Origin: Anaerolineales bacterium
Lineage (GTDB): Bacteria > Chloroflexota > Anaerolineae > Anaerolineales > UBA6663
DNA: 6,789 bases
Assembly (NCBI GenBank): GCA_017999235.1
Contig: JAGOBN010000044.1
Span: 1-6,789, forward strand
Reading direction: 5' to 3'
The position numbers and the translations under genes are program-made. The first letter of the stretch is position 1. The number at the start of each line of letters is the position of its first letter. Shown here in pieces: positions 1 to 4,545 of the stretch. Below the pieces are notes generated by a model. The model saw only the letters and a program-made list of their open reading frames with translations, was not told where the DNA came from and did no database searches.

Positions 1-972
1 GCGGTCACCGCCGCCAACGCCGACGACATCGGCGTGCTGATCGGCAGCGGCGCGGCCGGCATCTGGACCTACACCGCCCAGCAGAAAATCATGGACGAGC
101 ACGGCCCCAGCCGGCTCAGCCCGTTGTTGATCCCCATGATCACGGTGGATTCGGCCGCGGTGCAGGTGAGCATCCAGACCGGCGCCCGCGGCCCCAACTT
201 TGGTTTGGCGGCGGCGTGCGCCACGGGCGGGGATGCCCTGGGCGAAGCTTATGAGATCATCCGGCGCGGCGACGCCGAAGCCATGCTGGCCGGCGGGACG
301 GAAGCGGCGGTCACGCCGTTGGGCATCGGCGGTTTTGATCAGATGAACGCGCTCTCGCGCCGCAACGCGGACCCGGCCGGCGCCAGCCGGCCGTTTGAGC
401 GTGACCGGGACGGCTTTGTGTTGAGCGAGGGCGCCGGCGTCCTGGTTTTAGAAGCGTTGGAGTTTGCGCGGCGGCGCGGCGCGGAGCCGCTGGCCGAGGT
501 GCTGGGCTACGCCAACACCTCCGACGCCGCCCACTTCACTAACCCGGACCCGGCCGGCCGCCAGGCGGCCCGCGCCATCAGCCGCGCCCTGGCCAAAGCC
601 GGCCTCACGCCGGCGCAGGTGGATCACATCAACGCGCATGCCACCGGCACGCCCTTGGGCGATGTGTTTGAAGCGCGCGCGCTGCAGCTGGCGCTGGGGG
701 ACCGGGCGGCGCGGGTGCCGGTCAGCGCCACCAAATCCATCACCGGCCATCTGCTGGGCGCGGCCGGCGCGGTGGAGACCATCTGGACGGTGCTGGCCCT
801 GCGGGATCAGATCCTCCCACCGACTATCAATTACGCCGCGCCGGACCCCGACTGCGATCTCGACTGCGTGCCCAACACTGCCCGGCCGGCGGCGCTGGAG
901 GTGGCCCTCAACAACGCCTTTGGCTTCGGCGGCCACAACACGGTCCTGGTGCTGGGGCGCTTCACCGATTAG
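1..972 (+). CDS. fabF: 3-oxoacyl-[acyl-carrier-protein] synthase II (KAS II), 5'-truncated by the window edge
   Basis: Condensing enzyme of type II fatty acid synthesis: it joins malonyl-ACP to an acyl-ACP with loss of CO2, in the cytosol. The frame is open from base 1, with 323 codons visible before TAG. The nucleophile Cys lies in AAACATGGDALG (codon 217-219). The two active-site histidines are in NAHATGTPLGD (637-639) and KSITGHLLGAAGAVE (748-750), and the family glycine loop NNAFGFGGHNTVL is near the C-terminus. The Cys-His and His-His spacings (140 and 37 residues) equal those of E. coli FabF as I recall it (C163, H303, H340). By that alignment about 90 N-terminal residues lie upstream of the window. 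The internal ATG-like start at 34 is therefore not the true start. The gene meets the convergent CAP gene with a 3-bp gap and no visible terminator. A polyketide-type ketosynthase is possible but less likely, since only a stand-alone KAS domain is seen. Confidence 0.95.
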   Translation, partial: AVTAANADDIGVLIGSGAAGIWTYTAQQKIMDEHGPSRLSPLLIPMITVDSAAVQVSIQTGARGPNFGLAAACATGGDALGEAYEIIRRGDAEAMLAGGTEAAVTPLGIGGFDQMNALSRRNADPAGASRPFERDRDGFVLSEGAGVLVLEALEFARRRGAEPLAEVLGYANTSDAAHFTNPDPAGRQAARAISRALAKAGLTPAQVDHINAHATGTPLGDVFEARALQLALGDRAARVPVSATKSITGHLLGAAGAVETIWTVLALRDQILPPTINYAAPDPDCDLDCVPNTARPAALEVALNNAFGFGGHNTVLVLGRFTD

Positions 973-975
973 GCG

Positions 976-1959
976 CTACGGGCCGGCGGCGGCGGCGACG
1001 CTGAAGGACCAGTTGACGGCCACCGGCGCGTTATTCACCAGGGCGGTGACGCTGACGGTGTAGGTCTGGCCGGCGGCGAGGGGCGCCAGCGGCAGCAGCA
1101 CAATCGCATCCCGCGTGTCTAACAACAGTTTGCCGTAATTGCCATCTGAAGTATTGGCCGGATACTCCGTGGCCGAAAACGCGCAGTGCGCGAGCGGGCC
1201 GCCGGCGTTGGTGATAAGCGTGGGGTTGACGGCCGCCAGGCGCTCACCCTGGATCGAGCCATCGCCCAACTGGATCAAGAGCGGCAGCCCCTGGGCGTTG
1301 GCGCAATTGGGCGCCAGACGCGGATCGGGGTTGTCCGCGCCGGAGTACGAGCGCAGGCCCACGCTGGCGTTGCGGCCCGGCCACAGGCTGGGATAGCTCA
1401 CCCCGGCCGGCGCGCCGGCCTGCCAGCCGCTGAGCACATTGGCCACCGCCGCCATCTGCACCCCGCCATCGGCCTCGGCATAGGTGCCAAAGCCGGCGCT
1501 GCGCAGTTCGGGGTCCAGCAGGCTGAGCGCCTGAAATGGGCTGCGCATCCAAAAATCCACCGCCCAGTCCGCGGTGCTGGCCACGGTGTCGGTCACCAGC
1601 AGCAAACTGCGCGAGGCCGCGTAGTTGCCCTCATCCGAGTACCACTGCGGAAACGCCACCCGGTCCTGCGTCGCCACCAGTTGATCGGTTTTGACCATAT
1701 ACACCGCGTGCTGGGCCGCGCCGCCGCTCCAATCCGGATCGTTTTGGAGGATGGGCAGGCCGGCCTGGCTTCGGTACCGGTTAAGGGGAGCCAGTCCCCA
1801 GGGATAATCGCGGCTGATGATGGGCAGATAGGCGGGGTCCGGGGCTGCCAGGTTGACCTTGGCCTGACCGCCGGCGGCCGGCTGGCTGAACATGAGCCAG
1901 CTGAACAGGCTCATCCCCAGGGCAAATGGCAGCCAGAGTTTGATCGAAGTCCGTGACAT
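976..1959 (-). CDS. secreted CAP-domain (SCP/PR-1-like) protein with conserved C-terminal extension
   Basis: A 327-residue exported protein of unknown substrate. Residues 1-33 look like a signal peptide: R3 and K7, then a hydrophobic stretch at about 8-25, then a small-residue segment (PAAGGQA) suited to cleavage. The CAP core follows at about 55-165. It has the typical N-terminal helix pattern LNRYRSQAGLPIL (59-71), then AAQHAVYMVKTDQL with H84, and later SPFQALSLLDPELRSAGFG (140-158), which matches the usual CAP stretch before the central strand. Residues 190-327 form an extension with WPG, PDPRL, GLPLLIQLG, C260, RDAIVLLP and a final GQTYTVSVTALVNN...WSFSV. I recall this combination in CAP proteins of Chloroflexota and some other phyla; the tail resembles an Ig-like beta domain. 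The second half of the metal-binding tetrad of eukaryotic CAP proteins is not obvious. The ATG start is supported by GGGAG six bases upstream. Neighbours: convergent with fabF, and downstream of the HtrA gene on the same strand but beyond its terminator. Confidence 0.85.
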   Translation of the reverse strand: MSRTSIKLWLPFALGMSLFSWLMFSQPAAGGQAKVNLAAPDPAYLPIISRDYPWGLAPLNRYRSQAGLPILQNDPDWSGGAAQHAVYMVKTDQLVATQDRVAFPQWYSDEGNYAASRSLLLVTDTVASTADWAVDFWMRSPFQALSLLDPELRSAGFGTYAEADGGVQMAAVANVLSGWQAGAPAGVSYPSLWPGRNASVGLRSYSGADNPDPRLAPNCANAQGLPLLIQLGDGSIQGERLAAVNPTLITNAGGPLAHCAFSATEYPANTSDGNYGKLLLDTRDAIVLLPLAPLAAGQTYTVSVTALVNNAPVAVNWSFSVAAAAGP

Positions 1960-2005
1960 AGTGATCTCCCGCTGAAGAGTGTTTCAAGAAGCGTGCCAGC
2001 GGGCC

Positions 2006-2044
2006 AAAACAAAACACCGCCGGCGCTATGAGGCGCCGGCGGTG
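2006..2044 (-). terminator. intrinsic terminator of the HtrA-like gene
   Basis: A perfect 12-bp inverted repeat has arms at 2015-2026 (CACCGCCGGCGC) and 2033-2044 and a 6-nt loop (2027-2032). Read on the minus strand, the GC-only-rich stem is followed directly by TTTTGTTTT (2006-2014), the U-rich tract of a rho-independent terminator. It lies 42 bp past the TAA of the HtrA gene, so it ends that transcript. It also means the CAP gene downstream depends on read-through or on its own promoter; I could not find a convincing promoter in the 46 bp between this hairpin and the CAP start codon. The plus strand lacks a T-tract after the stem. Confidence 0.9.
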
Positions 2045-2086
2045 GTCAAGAGGGGAGAAGCGTGCGCCGGGCACAAACGGGAGGGC

Positions 2087-3205
2087 TTAGCCCTGCGGCC
2101 GTTCGCCCAGGGTCACCTGGACCGTCAACGTTTGGCCGGACCGCTGCACCGTGACCGGGATGGTCTGGCCGGCCTGGTACTCCATCAGCACGTTCAGGTA
2201 GCGGTGGTCGCCGTCGATGGCCTGGCCGCCGATCTGGGTGATGATATCGCCGGGCTGCAGGCCGGCCTGGGCGGCCGGCGAGTTGCGCCCGACGGTCTGC
2301 ACAAAGACGCCCCATTGCACCGGCAGGTCGTAGGCCCAGGCCAGCTCCGGTGAGATGGGCGTGCCATTAATGCCCAGGTAGGGGCGCGCGACGTAGCCTT
2401 GCCGGATCAACTGGTCGCTCACCGCCCGCACCGTGGCCGAGGCGATGGCGAACCCCAGCCCTTCCGCCTGGTCGGCGGCGGAGCCGGCATTCCGCACCAC
2501 CAGCGTATTGATGCCGATCACCTGGCCGGCCAGGTTGATGAGCGGCCCGCCGGAATTGCCGTGGTTGATGGCGGCATCGGTCTGGATCAGGTCTTCCATC
2601 TGGTAGCCGGAGCTGGTCTCAATGGACCGGCCGGTGGCGCTCACCACGCCGGCGGTGACCGTGTTGCGGAAATCGCCCAGCGGCGAACCGATGGCGATGA
2701 CCGACTCGCCCGGCTGGAGCGCGTCCGAGTCGCCCAGCTCCGCCACGCCCGGCAGAGCGCCGGCCACCTTCAGCACGGCCAGGTCCGCCAGCGCGTCCGT
2801 CCCCACCAGGTCCGCGTTCACGGTCTGCCCGTCGCGGTAGATCACCTGCAGGCGGCGGGCGTTTTCCACCACATGGTTGTTGGTGATGACGTAGCCGTCC
2901 GCCGATACGATGACGCCGGAGCCGGACCCTTGATCCACGTTCACCACCGTGACGACCGCCGGGCTGACCTTGGCCACCGCCTCCTGGATGGCCGTGGTCA
3001 CCTCCACCCGCCGCGTCTCGGCCGGGAGCGCCGGCGCGGCGGCGGGGGCCGCTTCAGCGGCCGCGGGCGCGGCCGGCTGGGCCGCGTTCAGCCGGTCCCT
3101 GACCGCGTAATACATCACGCCGCCGCCGGCCACCACGCCCGTCAAGCCCGCCAACCCCATCGCCGCCAGCAGCAGACCCGCCAAGACCATGCGTTTGACC
3201 GACAT
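2087..3205 (-). CDS. htrA: HtrA/DegP-family serine protease, membrane-anchored, one PDZ domain
   Basis: Envelope quality-control protease that degrades or senses misfolded proteins outside the cytoplasmic membrane. The 372-residue product has a basic start (MSVKR) and one hydrophobic segment at about 7-33, most likely an uncleaved anchor. An Ala/Pro/Glu-rich linker follows at 41-63. The trypsin-like domain (about 70-260) shows the full catalytic triad: H111 in VITNNHVVENA, D141 in ALADLAVLKV, and S218 in INHGNSGGPLINL. A single PDZ domain occupies about 275-370, with the carboxylate-binding loop region near PYLGIN and the SPAAQAGLQPGDIITQIGG core. This topology resembles DegS or the anchored HtrAs of Gram-positives rather than two-PDZ DegP. 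The ATG at 3205 is preceded by a strong AAGGAG eight bases upstream. The gene ends with TAA and a strong terminator 42 bp later, so it is probably transcribed alone. It is divergent from the coiled-coil/HhH gene. No family-defining residue is missing. Confidence 0.95.
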   Translation of the reverse strand: MSVKRMVLAGLLLAAMGLAGLTGVVAGGGVMYYAVRDRLNAAQPAAPAAAEAAPAAAPALPAETRRVEVTTAIQEAVAKVSPAVVTVVNVDQGSGSGVIVSADGYVITNNHVVENARRLQVIYRDGQTVNADLVGTDALADLAVLKVAGALPGVAELGDSDALQPGESVIAIGSPLGDFRNTVTAGVVSATGRSIETSSGYQMEDLIQTDAAINHGNSGGPLINLAGQVIGINTLVVRNAGSAADQAEGLGFAIASATVRAVSDQLIRQGYVARPYLGINGTPISPELAWAYDLPVQWGVFVQTVGRNSPAAQAGLQPGDIITQIGGQAIDGDHRYLNVLMEYQAGQTIPVTVQRSGQTLTVQVTLGERPQG

Positions 3206-3274
3206 TGTGTGCGCTCCTTAAGTGTGTTCTGCGAGATGCTGGGGATGATCGCGCCGGCAGCTTAACCGGTCCTG

Positions 3275-3284
3275 AATTGCAATT
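3275..3284. promoter_or_regulatory. AT-rich palindrome in the divergent intergenic region, possible operator
   Basis: AATTGCAATT is a perfect 10-bp palindrome and the centre of the most AT-rich patch in the 199-bp gap (3206-3404) between the divergent HtrA and coiled-coil genes. It lies 70 bp from the HtrA start codon. No convincing -35/-10 pair for the minus strand was found around it. A role as regulator-binding site is inference from position and symmetry only. Confidence 0.25.
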
Positions 3285-3342
3285 TGGTATCCGCTAAGAG
3301 CCGGGCGGGGCGGGGTGATTTTTCTCCTGGCGCATTCGCTTG

Positions 3343-3348
3343 TAGAAT
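3343..3348 (+). promoter_or_regulatory. possible -10 element (TAGAAT) for the coiled-coil/HhH gene
   Basis: TAGAAT matches the sigma-70 -10 consensus at five of six positions and stands out in GC-rich surroundings, 56 bp before the chosen ATG. The -35 region is weak: at 17 bp the hexamer is TTTTCT (3320-3325). If real, transcription would begin near 3355. That places the upstream GTG at 3315 outside the transcript and supports the ATG at 3405. Confidence 0.35.
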
Positions 3349-3361
3349 ACCGCCTGACGCT

Positions 3362-3388
3362 CGCCGGCCTGGGATTTCCGGGCCGGCG
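3362..3388 (+). promoter_or_regulatory. leader hairpin just before the ribosome binding site
   Basis: CGCCGGCC (3362-3369) is exactly complementary to GGCCGGCG (3381-3388). The pairing can extend inward through T-G, G-C, G-C and G-T to leave a 3-nt loop. The stem ends one base before the GGAGG of the next gene, so in the mRNA it could influence ribosome access. There is no T-tract, so it is not an intrinsic terminator. Because GCCGGC is abundant throughout this DNA, a chance origin is possible. Confidence 0.35.
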
Positions 3389-3389
3389 T

Positions 3390-3394
3390 GGAGG
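3390..3394 (+). promoter_or_regulatory. ribosome binding site GGAGG that decides the start at 3405
   Basis: GGAGG lies 10 bases before ATG 3405, a slightly long but workable spacing. The alternative in-frame GTG at 3315 has no nearby Shine-Dalgarno sequence. It would also place a 30-residue charged/Gly-rich extension before what reads as an N-terminal membrane anchor. Confidence 0.6.
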
Positions 3395-3404
3395 ATGCGC
3401 GGCT

Positions 3405-4277
3405 ATGCCGACCCTGACCCTTGTGCTCGTGGCGCTGATCGCCTTGCTGGTGGGCTTCCTGCTGGGCTGGCTGGTGGAGTGGCGCATCGACCTGGCTTAC
3501 TGGCGCTCGTACTTCAAGAGCGCCGAAGAGGAAGAGGCCGCCGAGCGCGTCATCGAGCTGGAAGCGCGCAGTCCGGCCCTGGCGCTGCCGCCGGCCGGCC
3601 AGGAACTGCTCTTCAACACCCTGCGCGAGCAGGTCACCCAACGCGACGCGGACCTGGCGACCCTGCGCGGCACCATCGAGCAGTTGGGCGCCAGCGAGGG
3701 CCGGTGGCGCGCGCGCGAGGCGGAATTATTGGAGGCCGCGCGCCGGCTCCAGACCGAAGTGGAAGCGCTCACCGAAGCCAAGGCCGACGCCGAATCCGAA
3801 TGGCGCCATGAGCTGGCCCGCCGGGAATCCCAATGGCGGGAGAGCCAAGAGGCCGCGCTGGCCGGGCTGCGCGCCGAGGTGGCGCGGCTGCAGGCCCAGG
3901 CCATGGAAGCCCGCCGGCAGGCGGAGAACGAGGCCGCCGGCCGGCTGGCCCAGACCGAACAGCAGTGGCGCGCGCGCTATGACGGGGACCTGGCCGCCGC
4001 GCGGGCCGAGGCCGAGCGCCTGGGCGCCCAGATGGCGGCGCTGGAACACCGCTTTACGCGCTACAAACAGCACCATCCCGCCACCCTGGCGGAGATTGAC
4101 GGCATCGGTCCGGCCGTGGAAGACGCGCTGCGCCAGGCCGGCATCCACACCTACACCGATCTGGCCGCGCGCCGGCCGGAGGAACTTCAGGCCCTGCTCG
4201 ACCCGCCCAAGTGGCGCAAAGTGGATTTTGAGGCCTGGATCACGCGGGCGCGGCAGCTTTCCCAGGAAGAGGCATGA
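3405..4277 (+). CDS. membrane-anchored coiled-coil protein with C-terminal helix-hairpin-helix domain
   Basis: A 290-residue protein of unknown function. Residues 4-24 are a strong transmembrane segment (TLVLVALIALLVGFLLGWL), followed by EWRIDLAYWRSYFK. Residues about 40-222 are almost continuous charged helix rich in Glu, Arg, Gln and Ala (for example LRAEVARLQAQAMEARRQAE), a predicted long coiled coil. A compact C-terminal module follows at 228-266: LAEIDGIGPAVEDALRQAG, then IHTYTDLAARRPEELQALL. The IxGIGPxxxxxLxxxGIxTxxxLA pattern is that of the helix-hairpin-helix fold, seen in Rad51/NusA-like and DUF4332-like proteins, which often binds DNA. A tail (WRKVDFEAWITRARQL) completes that domain. 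The likely arrangement is N-terminal anchor with the coiled coil and HhH in the cytosol. Its TGA overlaps the ATG of the next small gene (ATGA), implying translational coupling. A possible start at GTG 3315 was rejected. A role in tethering DNA or an envelope machine to the membrane is inference only. Confidence 0.85.
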   Translation: MPTLTLVLVALIALLVGFLLGWLVEWRIDLAYWRSYFKSAEEEEAAERVIELEARSPALALPPAGQELLFNTLREQVTQRDADLATLRGTIEQLGASEGRWRAREAELLEAARRLQTEVEALTEAKADAESEWRHELARRESQWRESQEAALAGLRAEVARLQAQAMEARRQAENEAAGRLAQTEQQWRARYDGDLAAARAEAERLGAQMAALEHRFTRYKQHHPATLAEIDGIGPAVEDALRQAGIHTYTDLAARRPEELQALLDPPKWRKVDFEAWITRARQLSQEEA

Positions 4278-4408
4278 GGCCGGCCGGGCGGATCCGGCGG
4301 CGCGTGCCGGATCGCGATCAGGCGCATCTCCAAAAAAAGAAAATGGTCGTCGTCGTGATCGCGGGCCTGATCATCTTGCTGGCCGTGGCGGCGCTGATCG
4401 TGCGTTGA
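4274..4408 (+). CDS. 44-residue single-pass membrane protein, translationally coupled to the gene before it
   Basis: A small ORF that starts on ATG 4274, overlapping the previous TGA in ATGA, and stops at TGA 4406-4408. Residues 1-23 are strongly basic and hydrophilic (MRPAGRIRRRVPDRDQAHLQ then KKK). Residues 24-43 are an uninterrupted hydrophobic helix (MVVVVIAGLIILLAVAALIV), ending in a single Arg. By the positive-inside rule the N-terminus should face the cytosol. AGGAAGAGG directly upstream, inside the end of the coiled-coil gene, serves as ribosome binding site. The 4-nt overlap, the good Shine-Dalgarno and the clear two-part design argue for a real gene rather than a chance ORF. I recognise no family. 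It is probably a partner of the coiled-coil/HhH membrane protein, perhaps interacting within the membrane; that is inference. Its last codons overlap the -35 element of the fadD promoter. Confidence 0.7.
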   Translation: MRPAGRIRRRVPDRDQAHLQKKKMVVVVIAGLIILLAVAALIVR

Positions 4409-4433
4409 CTTCATTTGGCCCGCTGTTTATACT
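4405..4433 (+). promoter_or_regulatory. sigma-70-type promoter of fadD
   Basis: TTGACT (4405-4410) and TATACT (4428-4433) are separated by exactly 17 bp, each matching the consensus at five of six positions. Transcription would start near 4440, giving a leader of roughly 105 nt before the fadD ATG. The -35 box overlaps the stop codon of the preceding small gene. It is the best promoter in the window. A weaker second candidate (TTGCCG, 18 bp, CATACT) lies downstream, with its -10 near 4487. Confidence 0.8.
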
Positions 4434-4440
4434 GCGAACG

Positions 4441-4452
4441 GGGGTACACCCC
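4441..4452. promoter_or_regulatory. inverted repeat at the predicted fadD transcription start, possible operator
   Basis: GGGGT-AC-ACCCC forms a 5-bp inverted repeat with a 2-base centre, starting about where fadD transcription should begin. A repressor bound here would block initiation, which would suit a fatty-acid-responsive regulator. No known operator was recognised, and the arms are short and GC-rich. Confidence 0.25.
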
Positions 4453-4545
4453 AGCGGGTATTTTGCCGGCCGCTGTCGTCCCCCTGCATACTGGCAGATG
4501 CTGAGCTAGCCCCATCCACCCCTAACGGACTCTCAGGAGAATTCA

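Noticed and set aside
34..36. Internal start codon for fabF
   Set aside because: The frame is open to base 1 with matching family sequence (DDIGVLIGSG), and the conserved fold needs about 90 more N-terminal residues.
1186..1956. Plus-strand 256-codon frame opposite the CAP gene
   Set aside because: Composition is typical of antisense GC-rich frames; the CAP gene has a signal peptide, Shine-Dalgarno sequence and family motifs.
3018..3085. Low-complexity GC-rich DNA coding for the Ala/Pro linker of HtrA, considered as a frameshift or repeat expansion
   Set aside because: The frame stays open and the linker is normal between an HtrA anchor and the protease domain.
2399..3265. Long plus-strand frame opposite the HtrA gene
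   Set aside because: His/Arg/Gly-rich composition with no domain. The minus frame has the full protease triad and PDZ domain, so this is an antisense shadow.
3315..3404. N-terminal extension of the coiled-coil gene from GTG 3315
   Set aside because: No ribosome binding site, overlaps the likely -10 element and leader hairpin, and would precede the natural membrane-anchor start.
3808..4509. Alternative plus frame across the end of the coiled-coil gene and the fadD leader
   Set aside because: Arg/Pro/Ala/Trp-rich, without domain or good start signal; it runs through the fadD promoter.
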